Under the pieces are notes generated by a model. That model searched no databases. It saw nothing but the letters and a program-made list of their open reading frames with translations, and was not told the origin of the DNA. Shown here piece after piece: positions 1 through 7,909 of a DNA stretch of 64,000 bases. Positions within the stretch are counted from its first letter, which is position 1. Each line of letters starts with the position of its first letter. A program made the translations under genes and the position numbers. The stretch lies in assembly GCA_902797505.1 (NCBI GenBank), contig CADBSW010000070.1:1-64000 (forward strand), given 5' to 3'. The DNA comes from an uncultured Prevotellaceae bacterium. Its GTDB lineage: Bacteria > Bacteroidota > Bacteroidia > Bacteroidales > Bacteroidaceae.

Positions 1-239
1 ATATTCTTCACTCTTCATTACGGGGGTTGACACCCCCGCCTATGCTGTGTCGCCCCTGCGGGGCTCATTAATATTCTTCACTCTTCATTACGGGGCTTAC
101 GCACCCCGCCTATGCTGTGTCGCCCCTGTGGGGCTCATTAATATTCTTCACTCTTCACTACGGGGGCTTACGCACCCCGCCTATGCTGTATCGCCCCTGC
201 GGGGCTCATTAATATTCTTCACTCTTCACTCTTCACTCT
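1..239. repeat. Three tandem ~70-bp GC-rich intergenic repeat units
   Basis: Three nearly identical units begin at 1, 71 and 141. Each has ATATTCTTCACTCTTCA, then a GC-rich inverted segment (ACGGGGG and CACCCCCGCC), then CTATGCTGTGTCGCCCC with a short CCCC/GGGG hairpin. A fourth TTCACTC stretch abuts the stop of the next gene. Diverged copies lie at about 3085-3310 and 47966-48010. The region looks like a REP/BIME-type intergenic repeat, not a gene, although short open frames run through it. Confidence 0.85.
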
Positions 240-1493
240 TCACTTAATAACCAGCACCTCGTTGTCCTTGAACGCCTCATAGCCGCTGGTGACCACCTGC
301 TCGCCAGGCTCCAAGCCTTCGAGCACCTCATAGTATTGCGGATTCTGCCTACCGATGCGGATATTACGGCGGTAGGCCTTCTGTCCGCTCTTATCAAGAA
401 CGAAGATCCATTGTCCGCCGGTGGTCTGGAAGAAGGTACCTCGTGGTATCAGCACTGCTTGCTCGGGCTGCCCTAATTCAAGATCAATATAGTATGTCTG
501 TCCAGTGCGGATATTCTCCGGTCGTTCTCCCTTGAATATGAAGTCACAGCGGAACTTACCGTCGCGCACCTCAGGATACACCTTTCTCACCTGCAAGAGA
601 TACTGTTTGTCATTCCTGATGAAGGTGGCAGTCAGTCCCTGGCGTACACGATCGATGTAGTGTTCATCAATCTGTGCCTGCACCTTATAGTCGGATAGGT
701 CGTTCAACTGTCCGATCTTCTGACCGGGCTGGATGCTCTGTCCTAACTCCACATCCAGCAAGCCCAACTCTCCGTCGATGGCTGAGCGTACCTCGAGCTT
801 ATCCTTGCGCTGACGAACCAGCACGACATTCTTGCGCATGTTTTGCAGGTTGTCCTCCATCTGATCCATCTGCACGGAGCGATAGATAGAGTCCTGCTTG
901 AGGCGCTTGCTGACCAGGGATCGTTTCTTGGCAGACAACTGATAGTCTTCTTGTGACTGGATGTAGTTCTCCTTGCTGATCAGCTTCTCTCTGAAGAGCC
1001 GTTTGTTCTGCTCGTAGGTGCGCTGCTTGCGCTGGGTGTCCATATCCAGTTGTGCTTGCTCCGTCTGGTTGTTCAGACGGTCTTGCTGCATTGCCACCTG
1101 TGTGTTGCGCAGCAGGTTCTGCTTCTCTGCCAACTCTGCCTCTGCGTTGAGTATCTGGAGGTCGAGGTTGGAGTTGCTCAGCCTGACGATGACGTCGCCC
1201 TTCCTGACATGCGATCCTTCCTCAACCACTTTCTCCATCACGATACCGCCTTCCTCGGGGGATATCTGCACGATCTGGATGGGGAGCACCTGACCGTTGG
1301 TGCGCACGTAATCCTTGAACTCCTCGTGAATAACCTTGCTGATGGTCAGTTCTTCCTTGTCGACACGCAGTGTGGAAGCGTGATTGCCGAACAACAGCCA
1401 TCCGACAATTATCAGTAACACGATGCCTCCTAAAGCATACGGCCAATACTTGATCAGTCGCTGTGTCTTTGTTTTCTCAATGACTCTATCCAT
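240..1493 (-). CDS. HlyD/AcrA-family periplasmic adaptor of an efflux pump
   Basis: A 417-aa membrane-fusion protein that would bridge an inner-membrane transporter and a TolC-like channel. A basic N-terminus is followed by one transmembrane segment at about residues 18-36. Next comes a first lipoyl half-motif (QISPEEGGIVMEKVVEEGS, near 80-105), a long coiled-coil hairpin at about 120-240, the second lipoyl half and a beta-barrel/membrane-proximal region ending in LEPGEQVVTSGYEAF. It lies 28 bp downstream of the TolC-like gene on the same strand, so the two are probably co-transcribed. The inner-membrane partner (ABC/MacB- or RND-type) is not in the window and may lie beyond the left edge. 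The substrate cannot be told. Confidence 0.9.
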   Translation of the reverse strand: MDRVIEKTKTQRLIKYWPYALGGIVLLIIVGWLLFGNHASTLRVDKEELTISKVIHEEFKDYVRTNGQVLPIQIVQISPEEGGIVMEKVVEEGSHVRKGDVIVRLSNSNLDLQILNAEAELAEKQNLLRNTQVAMQQDRLNNQTEQAQLDMDTQRKQRTYEQNKRLFREKLISKENYIQSQEDYQLSAKKRSLVSKRLKQDSIYRSVQMDQMEDNLQNMRKNVVLVRQRKDKLEVRSAIDGELGLLDVELGQSIQPGQKIGQLNDLSDYKVQAQIDEHYIDRVRQGLTATFIRNDKQYLLQVRKVYPEVRDGKFRCDFIFKGERPENIRTGQTYYIDLELGQPEQAVLIPRGTFFQTTGGQWIFVLDKSGQKAYRRNIRIGRQNPQYYEVLEGLEPGEQVVTSGYEAFKDNEVLVIK

Positions 1494-1521
1494 AGTGATT
1501 CTATCTTTTTTGCTGTGTTTA

Positions 1522-2859
1522 TTATTCCCAAATATTCTCTCCTTGATAATAGCGTGTAAGTGTCTCTTTCACAATGGCCATCAACTGGCATTGCAATAGC
1601 ATGGCCTTGGAATTCATGAGGATGGCAGAGGTGGTGTGGAGGTCGATGGCCGTGCTCAGTCCTTCCTCAAACTGCCGTAGGGTAAGGCGATAGGCCAGAC
1701 TGTCGGCTGCCACTTTCTTCTCCATCTGTTGTGTCTGTTTCAGATAACCCTGCCAATCGTTCCAAGCCTCCCGACAGAGTTTCTCCAATTCCAGTTGCTT
1801 GAGCTCGAGGTTCTCTCTGGCCATCAGGTATTCATTCTTTGCCTTACGGATACTCGTCAACGTCTGCAGACGGTTAAACAAAGGGATCCTCAGGGTGGCT
1901 GTGATATACTCACCCATATTGTTGTTGAGTTGCTTGTTGAAGCCTGTTGTCGAGGTGGCGTGCAACATCTTGTAGTAAGTGGTGTTCAGTCCCGCGCCAA
2001 ACGAGAGAGATGGATAAAGGGCGGCGCGGGCCTGATTCCACACACTTTTTGTCTGTTGCACCTGATAGCGGGCTATCTGCAGGGTGGGGTGGAGGGGGGA
2101 AAGTGAAGAATTAGGAGTTAAGAGTGAAGAATCTGGCAACTGTAAGGCGTTCGTGGCATTCTCCTCTTTTATATATTCTTCACTCTTCACTCTTAACTCT
2201 TCACTTAACGGAAAGGCCATCTCTTTCTTCAGTTCCAGCAGGGCAGAAGTGTACAGATTCTGCTGGCGTGTCAACTCATAGTTGGCCTCTGCCTGCTGTG
2301 ACTCCACCAGGGCTACATCAGCAGGACTCTTTCTTCCTACCTCCTCCATGAGTCTTGTCTGCTTTAAGAGCAGGGTGGTCTCTTCCAGTTTCTCCGTGGC
2401 CATCTGCACCAATCCTTTATAGTAGGCCACATCCACGAATGCCTGTAAGACACTCAGCGCGGTCTGGTCCTTCTGTTGGCGCACGACCTGATGCCCCATC
2501 AGCACACCAGCCTTGGCGGCTCGCAGGGCATGCACCCTGTTGAACCCGTCGAACACCGGCAGCGAGGCCTGGAGGGAATAACCATTATAGAAGGTGCTCA
2601 CGTTGGTATATCCGTTGGTCTCCGGGTCGATGGCTCTACCGAAGTTATACTGTATGCCGATATTGGCATCGACGGCAGGGAGGAATCGCCCTATCGCCTC
2701 TTTCTTCGTTGCCAGATAACTGTCGAGCTCCAACTCAGCATTCTTCACCTGATGGTTATGCGCAACAGCATACTGCATACACTGCCGCATGGTCCATTCC
2801 TGTTGGGCAACCGCCTGACTGGCGAATAAGGATAAAAGAAAAAATACCGTATATCTCAT
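1522..2859 (-). CDS. TolC-family outer membrane efflux channel
   Basis: Outer membrane factor made of two long helical repeats, seen as alternating heptad-rich stretches such as the ones around QMATEKLEETTLLLKQ and RKAKNEYLMARENLELKQLE. The start is placed at MRYTVFFLLSLFASQAVAQ, a good signal peptide. Upstream in-frame Met codons at 2880 and 2913 overlap or precede a probable -7 box at 2883-2890, so a longer start is less likely. Family members export drugs or proteins together with an adaptor, which here is the next gene. Oddity: residues encoded by about 2101-2208 (SEELRVKSEEY through DSSLLTPNSSLSP) come from an intergenic-type inverted repeat read in frame, which lengthens the protein by about 36 residues. 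Confidence 0.88.
   Translation of the reverse strand: MRYTVFFLLSLFASQAVAQQEWTMRQCMQYAVAHNHQVKNAELELDSYLATKKEAIGRFLPAVDANIGIQYNFGRAIDPETNGYTNVSTFYNGYSLQASLPVFDGFNRVHALRAAKAGVLMGHQVVRQQKDQTALSVLQAFVDVAYYKGLVQMATEKLEETTLLLKQTRLMEEVGRKSPADVALVESQQAEANYELTRQQNLYTSALLELKKEMAFPLSEELRVKSEEYIKEENATNALQLPDSSLLTPNSSLSPLHPTLQIARYQVQQTKSVWNQARAALYPSLSFGAGLNTTYYKMLHATSTTGFNKQLNNNMGEYITATLRIPLFNRLQTLTSIRKAKNEYLMARENLELKQLELEKLCREAWNDWQGYLKQTQQMEKKVAADSLAYRLTLRQFEEGLSTAIDLHTTSAILMNSKAMLLQCQLMAIVKETLTRYYQGENIWE
2101..2206. repeat. Inverted TTCACTC-type repeat inside the TolC-like gene
   Basis: The arm at 2101-2132 and the reverse complement of 2175-2206 match at 29 of 32 positions, with a 42-bp spacer. The same TTCACTCTTCACTCTT sequence occurs between genes at 212-245 and 32261-32292. 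Here it is translated and keeps the reading frame. Confidence 0.8.
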
Positions 2860-2882
2860 GATCTTTTTATTTTTCGACATCA

Positions 2883-2914
2883 CAAAAGTAGAGTTTTTCC
2901 TGAAAAGCAGCAAG
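2883..2914 (-). promoter_or_regulatory. Candidate promoter of the tolC-adaptor operon
   Basis: On the minus strand a TACTTTTG box (2883-2890) matches the Bacteroidota -7 consensus TAnnTTTG. CTTG (2911-2914) sits 20 bp upstream, where TTTG is expected. Transcription would begin about 20 nt before the chosen TolC start codon. Confidence 0.5.
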
Positions 2915-2937
2915 CATTATTGGCTGTCGGAAGGCGG

Positions 2938-2978
2938 ATTGTCTAAAAATTAGACAGACAGTCGTATGATTGTTTGAC
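2938..2978. promoter_or_regulatory. 41-bp candidate operator, copy 1 (upstream of tolC)
   Basis: It contains the dyad GTCTAaaaatTAGAC followed by a conserved TCGT.TG...GTTTGAC tail. It matches 3599-3639 at about 34 of 41 positions. It lies about 50 bp upstream of the tolC -7 box and is a plausible binding site for the Fis-type regulator encoded at 3677. Confidence 0.5.
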
Positions 2979-3084
2979 AACAACAGCACCTCCCGCGCCT
3001 ACTTTTCCGATATCGGGCTAATCTTATATCTGTACATGCTGTAAATTTACAGCAGAAAATGATCCCGTGTGCAAGCATCATTCC

Positions 3085-3310
3085 GCATGGCCAATCCCGC
3101 AGGGATGTCACAGCATAGGCGGGGGCGTGAGCCCCCGTTATATTCGGTAGAACAGGGAAACCCCAGAGGGGTGGCAGGTTTGTTGTGTCGCTCGGGGACT
3201 TACGTGCCCCGACTATGTTGTGTCGCCCTTCGGGGCTAATCATAATAATACACCCTATACCACGGGGGTTAACACCCCCGCCTATGATCTATCGCCCTTC
3301 GGGCTTTTAC
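3085..3310. repeat. GC-rich interspersed repeat units
   Basis: Several diverged units of the same family as 1-239: GGGGGCGTGAGCCCCCG, CGGGGACTTACGTGCCCCG and CGGGGGTTAACACCCCCG. Each is followed by CTATG...TCGCCCTTCGGGGC-like hairpins. No gene is supported in this part of the spacer. Confidence 0.75.
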
Positions 3311-3378
3311 ATTAGCAAGTAGTTATACTTACGAAAGCTGAGTGTTGTAATAATCATGGACGGGAGTCCGGAGCTTCC

Positions 3379-3510
3379 GGACTCACAGTCCAAGTACTTC
3401 GGACTCTCAGTTTTAGTACTTAGGACTCCCAGTTTTAGTACTCAGGACTCCCAGTTTTAGTACTTAGGACTCCCAGTTTTAGTACATAAGACTCCCAGTT
3501 TTAGTAAATA
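3379..3510. repeat. 22-bp tandem array (six units)
   Basis: Six consecutive 22-bp units resemble GGACTCCCAGTTTTAGTACT plus TA. The first is the most diverged. There are no spacers, so this is not a CRISPR array. The same unit occurs in inverted orientation at 58982-59069. Confidence 0.88.
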
Positions 3511-3598
3511 GGACTTTCCTCGACAGTTATTCAATCCGTGTCGGATGATAGATAAGAGCGTGCGAGATGTCCCTCCGCTCATTAGTTGGTGGTGCATG

Positions 3599-3639
3599 AT
3601 TGTCTAAAAATAAGACAGATAATCGTGTGGCCGTTTGAC
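3599..3639. promoter_or_regulatory. 41-bp candidate operator, copy 2 (upstream of the response regulator)
   Basis: Near-copy of 2938-2978 (GTCTAAAAATAAGAC dyad and GTTTGAC tail). It overlaps the expected -33 region of the response-regulator promoter, consistent with autoregulation. Confidence 0.5.
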
Positions 3640-3657
3640 GAGATCTTCGTATCTTTG
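3626..3657 (+). promoter_or_regulatory. Candidate promoter of the two-component pair
   Basis: TATCTTTG (3650-3657) fits the TAnnTTTG -7 box. TGTG at 3626-3629 is 20 bp upstream, in place of TTTG. The ATG at 3677 follows 19 bp downstream, which argues against an upstream start at 3635. Confidence 0.5.
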
Positions 3658-3676
3658 CGCAGTAAAACATAAAGAT

Positions 3677-4204
3677 ATGAATAAATACGGAAGCATCCTG
3701 GTGGTTGATGATAATACGGCTATACTGACGGCGATGCGCTATCTGTTGGACGCAACGTTCAGTCAGGTCATCACGACGACGAAGCCCGATGAGGTTTTGA
3801 AGATCATGGCGCAACAACCCGTCGATCTGGTATTGCTTGACATGAACTTCACGATGGGCGTGAACAATGGCAACGAGGGTCTTTTCTGGTTGCGAGCCAT
3901 ACGAAAGCAGCATCCTCAGACACCTATTGTGTTGATGACGGCCTATGCCGATATCGACCTGGCTGTTAAAGGACTGAAGAATGGCGCTGCTGATTTCATC
4001 ACGAAGCCGTGGGATAATGATGAACTGTTGCGCAAACTGAAGGATGTGCTGGATATGCAGAATGAGATCGTCAGTCTTGACGATATGGAAAAAGAGCATA
4101 TCCGTAAGACGATCGATCACTGTCATGGTAATCTTACTCAGGCTGCCGAGCTACTGGGTATTACGCGACAGACGCTCTATAATAAGATGAAAAGGCTGGG
4201 GTAG
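3677..4204 (+). CDS. Response regulator, receiver plus Fis-type HTH, no AAA+ domain
   Basis: A 175-aa DNA-binding response regulator. The receiver (about 1-120) has acidic residues DD11-12, phospho-acceptor D55 in LVLLDMNF, the LMTAY switch region and the conserved Lys in FITKPWD. A Fis-type helix-turn-helix follows at about 135-175 (GNLTQAAELLGITRQTLYNK). The sigma-54 AAA+ domain that normally links these parts in NtrC-type proteins is absent, so the layout is like RegA/ActR. The start at 3677 is chosen because the upstream ATG lies ahead of the -7 box. The partner is the kinase immediately downstream, and the likely targets are the efflux operon and itself through the paired 41-bp element. 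Confidence 0.85.
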   Translation: MNKYGSILVVDDNTAILTAMRYLLDATFSQVITTTKPDEVLKIMAQQPVDLVLLDMNFTMGVNNGNEGLFWLRAIRKQHPQTPIVLMTAYADIDLAVKGLKNGAADFITKPWDNDELLRKLKDVLDMQNEIVSLDDMEKEHIRKTIDHCHGNLTQAAELLGITRQTLYNKMKRLG

Positions 4205-4207
4205 TTT

Positions 4208-4249
4208 AGAGTTAATAGTTAATAGTTAAAAGTTAATAGTTGATAGTTG
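4208..4249. repeat. AGTTAATA-type short tandem repeat
   Basis: Four to five copies of an 8-bp AGTTAATA-like unit fill the gap between the regulator and the kinase and reach into the proposed kinase start. The same repeat occurs after folP at 43571-43605. Confidence 0.75.
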
Positions 4250-5139
4250 TGGGGGTGACTATAATTATAATAGGTGTTGTTATTCTGCTGTTGGTCATTG
4301 TTGTTATCGTGAACCATCAGCGGAGGCTCCGTCTGCGTGCTTACCTGATACAGGAAGCGATTCGGAATAAAGACTTTACCTTCAGATTATCTACCCGCGG
4401 CATGCTCTTCGGTGAGAAGGCCATGCAGGAAACGCTCAACCAGTTGGGGGAAACGATCCGTGAACAGGTGAATCAGAGTGAGGTAGAGTCGTGGGAACGG
4501 TTGACACGGGTGCTGACACACGAGATGATGAATGCCACCGCCCCTATCACCAGTATCAGTCAGTCGCTCCTGGGGCGCCCTGATGTGAAGGGTACCACTC
4601 TCGAGGATGGCATTCAGGCGATCTACGATACGTCGCAGCATCTAAGTGCTTTCGTATCCAACTATCGGAAGATGACACAACTCGAGAAACCGATCTTGAC
4701 AGATGTCGACCTCTCGAAGATGATCGAGGATATCAGCAAGACGTACCCGGAACTGACATGGGATATCACCCTGCCTGCCCAGACCATGGTATGTGCAGAC
4801 CGGGGAATGCTCCGCCAGGTCTTTATCAATATGGTGAAGAACGCCCTCGAGGCTGGGGCGCATACCATGGTGGTGGAGATGATTCATGAGCATGCCGACA
4901 GCCTGACGTACAAGAATGATATTGTCTTATACCTGGGTAATGACGGACGGCCGATACCTGCCGAATACCGGCAGTCGCTCTTCGTTCCTTTCTTCACCAC
5001 CAAGCGTGGCGGCAGCGGCATCGGTCTGTCATTGAGCAGAAGGATGATGATACAGCAGGGTGGAATGTTAGGATTGGCGGAAAAGTCTTATAAAGGTTGT
5101 CATGCCGGTTTTGTGTTAACAATAAAAAAGCCCAACTAG
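4240..5139 (+). CDS. Sensor histidine kinase with a single N-terminal membrane helix
   Basis: Likely kinase for the response regulator. One hydrophobic helix (about 5-24) precedes a linker, the dimerisation/phospho-acceptor H box at H94 (LTHEMMNATAPI), the N box (NMVKNALEAG), the G1 box (LGNDGRPI), the F box (FVPFFTTK) and the G2 box (GGSGIGLSLSRRMM). All catalytic parts are present. There is no periplasmic sensor domain. No ATG is available at the front: the frame opens with TTG at 4240, or GTG at 4249 or 4255, inside the AGTTAATA repeat. The N-terminus may therefore be shortened or the start poorly defined. The stop codon lies in the loop of the terminator hairpin. Confidence 0.82.
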   Translation: MIVVGVTIIIIGVVILLLVIVVIVNHQRRLRLRAYLIQEAIRNKDFTFRLSTRGMLFGEKAMQETLNQLGETIREQVNQSEVESWERLTRVLTHEMMNATAPITSISQSLLGRPDVKGTTLEDGIQAIYDTSQHLSAFVSNYRKMTQLEKPILTDVDLSKMIEDISKTYPELTWDITLPAQTMVCADRGMLRQVFINMVKNALEAGAHTMVVEMIHEHADSLTYKNDIVLYLGNDGRPIPAEYRQSLFVPFFTTKRGGSGIGLSLSRRMMIQQGGMLGLAEKSYKGCHAGFVLTIKKPN

Positions 5140-5152
5140 TGTTGGGCTTTTT
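5125..5152. terminator. Bidirectional intrinsic terminator
   Basis: The stem GCCCAAC (5130-5136) pairs with GTTGGGC (5141-5147) across a TAGT loop, flanked by A5 on the left and T5 on the right. It can therefore end both the plus-strand kinase transcript and the minus-strand T6SS operon, whose last gene stops at 5175. Confidence 0.9.
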
Positions 5153-5174
5153 CTTGAATGCTTCTATTGCTGTC

Positions 5175-6038
5175 TTAACCGAAGAGACGTTTGAAGAAGG
5201 ATACCTTTGGCTTGGCCGCATTGTCTTCTTCATCATTGACGAAGGAGGCCACCAATACGGTGATATTGTCTTGTCCGCCGGCATCCATCGCCATCTTCAT
5301 CAATGCCTTGCAACAGTCATCTACGTCGCCATCGTTGGCTCGCATGCTGCGCTCGATCTCCTCGTCTGTGCAGTAACCGCATAGTCCGTCGCTGCAGAGC
5401 ATGATTGCGTCTCCCTCCTCTACATCGAAGGTGACGATATCTGCTGTGGGATAAGATTGGAAATCGCCCAATCCACGCGTGATGAGATTATTCTGTGGAT
5501 GTGTGAAGGCTTCCTCCTCGGTAATCTCTCCATGGTCGATAAGCTCCTGTACATAAGAGTGATCGGTCGTCAGTCGTTGCAGTCCATCCTCCTGCTTGAA
5601 GAGATAGCAGCGACTGTCTCCACACCATGCCACATGCGCTTTATGGCCATGCACCCAGCAAACCACGATCGTAGTGCCCATTCCTTGTGATGAAGGGTCT
5701 TCGTACATCCGCTTGTTAATAGACTGATCGGCAGCCAGGATGGAGCGTTGCAGCATCTCTGTCACCAGATCTTGTGAGAGTGCCGACTCTGAACGTTGTG
5801 CGGTGAAATAGTTCTTGACGGCTTCTATAGCAAGGGAAGAGGCCACCTCACCGGCATTGGCACCCCCCATACCGTCGGCAACAATCAGCAGAGACCCTGA
5901 AGAACCGATAGGAAGATAGTCGGCCGTGTGATGGTCTTGCCATTCTTGTTGGTTCAAATCCTGACAGAACAGGAGCGCATCTTCATTATTATCGCGCTCT
6001 TTGCCTGCATCTGTAAGGCCTGATATCTTGATTTTCAT
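5175..6038 (-). CDS. PP2C-family Ser/Thr protein phosphatase
   Basis: A 287-aa soluble phosphatase that would remove phosphate from Ser/Thr, opposing the kinase encoded at 7910. PP2C metal-binding motifs appear in order: RDNNEDALL near 15-23, VADGMGGANAGEVAS near 53-67, GMGTTIV, VAWCGDSRCYLF, LCSDGLCGY and GGQDNITVLV. It ends with a basic, hydrophobic tail (SFFKRLFG). It is the last gene of the T6SS operon. In Pseudomonas T6SS the comparable kinase/phosphatase/FHA trio (PpkA, PppA, Fha) controls assembly by Thr phosphorylation. A similar role is inferred here from the FHA domain in the protein at 16101. Confidence 0.93.
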   Translation of the reverse strand: MKIKISGLTDAGKERDNNEDALLFCQDLNQQEWQDHHTADYLPIGSSGSLLIVADGMGGANAGEVASSLAIEAVKNYFTAQRSESALSQDLVTEMLQRSILAADQSINKRMYEDPSSQGMGTTIVVCWVHGHKAHVAWCGDSRCYLFKQEDGLQRLTTDHSYVQELIDHGEITEEEAFTHPQNNLITRGLGDFQSYPTADIVTFDVEEGDAIMLCSDGLCGYCTDEEIERSMRANDGDVDDCCKALMKMAMDAGGQDNITVLVASFVNDEEDNAAKPKVSFFKRLFG

Positions 6039-6088
6039 AATTGTTTCAAATAATTAGCTGTTATCGTTATCGCCAACGTAACGTTGTC

Positions 6089-7885
6089 TTAGATCTCCAG
6101 TCGTGGGCGTCTTGTCTGACGTGCGGGCTGTTGCGGAGCCTGACGGCGCTGCTTGGTATTGTTCTTAATGACAACCTTCTCTTTCTGAGCAGGCTTGGCA
6201 GCTGTCTTGGGAGCAGGCTTGTTGTAGGTTACTTCCAAAGGATACTCTGATGGTGGACAACCGGGTTCCTGAATCTGTATGGTCACCACGTTGACGCCGT
6301 CTTTCAGATTGCTGACACTACACTTATAACGGGTCTCGGAAAGCTTCTCCAGTTTTACTGGCAGATCGCCTGATTTCACGTTAACCGTGCTGGGGTAATC
6401 CTCTTCTCCTGGTAGTTTGTCTGCAGAGATATCAAAGGTGAAGAACAGATTACCGTTGTTGATCTTGGTCTCCACATCATCGATGTTGATATTGAAGTAC
6501 TTATAATACCACTCCTTGGCATAGAAGATAAAGGGGGCAGAGATCAGTCCGTCGTAGACTGCCCGCGCCTTGTATTGTACTTCCTGTGTCTCGTCAGAAA
6601 GGGTGGGGGGAATGGTCAACATACAGTAGTAGGCCACTGAACTACCTAAATCGGTGGTCTTTGCTACGCGAGAGGTGGCATCCAGATCACAACCGCTGTT
6701 AGGATCCATCTGAATGGCTATCGTCTCGGCAGACACCGGGAAGGGGATATCCATGCGGATAAAACTCTCTGTACGCTGATGTCTGAAAGCGATGTCATTG
6801 CCTTTGTTCATGCTAAACTCAAAAGGAGCACTGGGCTTAACCTGCAGCATGCCATACTTGCCATTCAACTTGACGAATGCCTTATTACCGAAGGGTGAAG
6901 GACAATCGGTAAACTGTGGTGGCAAGATCTCCACATTATTTTGTGAGATAACGTATTTGTCACCTTTTACTACTATATCGAGGGTTGTCTCTGGATCCCA
7001 CTCCTGATGCTCACTCTTCAACTGGTATTCGGTTACCACCTCATTGACCACCTTCTGTATAGGAACGAGTTGCTGGTTGAAGACGAAGTTCACGGGCATC
7101 TTACCACTGCGGGCATACAGTTTCTTCTCACCTTCTTGTGTGCCTGCCAGGTATTGCGTGGCATCACCATCAACCATGGCTTGGTTCTTGGCATTCGTCT
7201 CTCCCTCTTCGGCATATACCGGTGTGAGTTGTCTGTTGTCGGCATGGAAGAGATATACCTTGTGCTCGGCCACCACAACGGCAATGCCATCATCATTGAC
7301 AGAAGAGATAAACTCCACATCTCCGGCATCGATCTTCTTTCCCTCGTAAGTCATGGTCACCGGCTGACCTTCGGTATCCAACAACAAGGGAACAGAGCCA
7401 CGTTTCTTAGCTGTTGACTGGAAAGCCTCGCATGAGGCATAACCATTGCGGAAGGGATAGGCAGCGGTGCAGTTTTGTATAGCGGCATATCCTTCTTCGT
7501 CGATATATTGGTAATAGCGGTCACCACGTTTCTTCACCGCCAGGAATCCATCCGAGAAATAAGGATATTCGTGTACCACCAATAGATTATCCAAAGGTAT
7601 GAATTCTCCACGGGCAGTCACGATGCCATCTATCAGTGTCGTGCTGTTCTTGGTAACGACAGCTACACCGTTTCGGAAGGGGAAGAGCGACTCAGTGGTC
7701 TCATACACGAGTTGTCCCTGTTCGGTCCATAGCGTTTTCTTATTAATAGAGTCGGTTACGATGAGATTTGTTCCGACTACTTTATTGATGTTGTCGTAGG
7801 CCGGAGGAATGAGCCATGTGGCCACCTGTGCCTTAATCGCTAAAGCAGTAACCAGCAACACGACAGATAATACAATCCTTTTCAT
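6089..7885 (-). CDS. Secreted WG-repeat-like protein of the T6SS operon
   Basis: A 598-aa protein with a signal peptide (MKRIVLSVVLLVTALAIKAQ), so periplasmic or outer-envelope. The first half has WG/KWG-like beta repeats (FPFRNGVAVV, YFSDGFLAVK, YPFRNGYASC, FVKLNGKYGML), which are usually ligand- or protein-binding. The middle is beta-rich without recognised motifs, and the C-terminal 60 residues are Lys/Arg/Gln/Pro-rich (APKTAAKPAQK, RRQAPQQPARQTRRP). It lies between the kinase and phosphatase genes (24 and 50 bp gaps), so it may be a structural or sensing part of the system. No enzymatic signature was seen. Confidence 0.6.
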   Translation of the reverse strand: MKRIVLSVVLLVTALAIKAQVATWLIPPAYDNINKVVGTNLIVTDSINKKTLWTEQGQLVYETTESLFPFRNGVAVVTKNSTTLIDGIVTARGEFIPLDNLLVVHEYPYFSDGFLAVKKRGDRYYQYIDEEGYAAIQNCTAAYPFRNGYASCEAFQSTAKKRGSVPLLLDTEGQPVTMTYEGKKIDAGDVEFISSVNDDGIAVVVAEHKVYLFHADNRQLTPVYAEEGETNAKNQAMVDGDATQYLAGTQEGEKKLYARSGKMPVNFVFNQQLVPIQKVVNEVVTEYQLKSEHQEWDPETTLDIVVKGDKYVISQNNVEILPPQFTDCPSPFGNKAFVKLNGKYGMLQVKPSAPFEFSMNKGNDIAFRHQRTESFIRMDIPFPVSAETIAIQMDPNSGCDLDATSRVAKTTDLGSSVAYYCMLTIPPTLSDETQEVQYKARAVYDGLISAPFIFYAKEWYYKYFNINIDDVETKINNGNLFFTFDISADKLPGEEDYPSTVNVKSGDLPVKLEKLSETRYKCSVSNLKDGVNVVTIQIQEPGCPPSEYPLEVTYNKPAPKTAAKPAQKEKVVIKNNTKQRRQAPQQPARQTRRPRLEI

Positions 7886-7909
7886 AATACTTACAGGTTT
7901 AGTCTATAA

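Noticed and set aside
47..247. Small open frame through the 70-bp repeats
   Set aside because: It is only repeat sequence with no start signal or conserved protein pattern.
3379..3510. Possible CRISPR array
   Set aside because: Units are directly adjacent with no unique spacers, and no cas gene is in the window.
3527..4126. Minus-strand 199-codon frame
   Set aside because: Antisense shadow of the response regulator, which has all receiver and HTH motifs.
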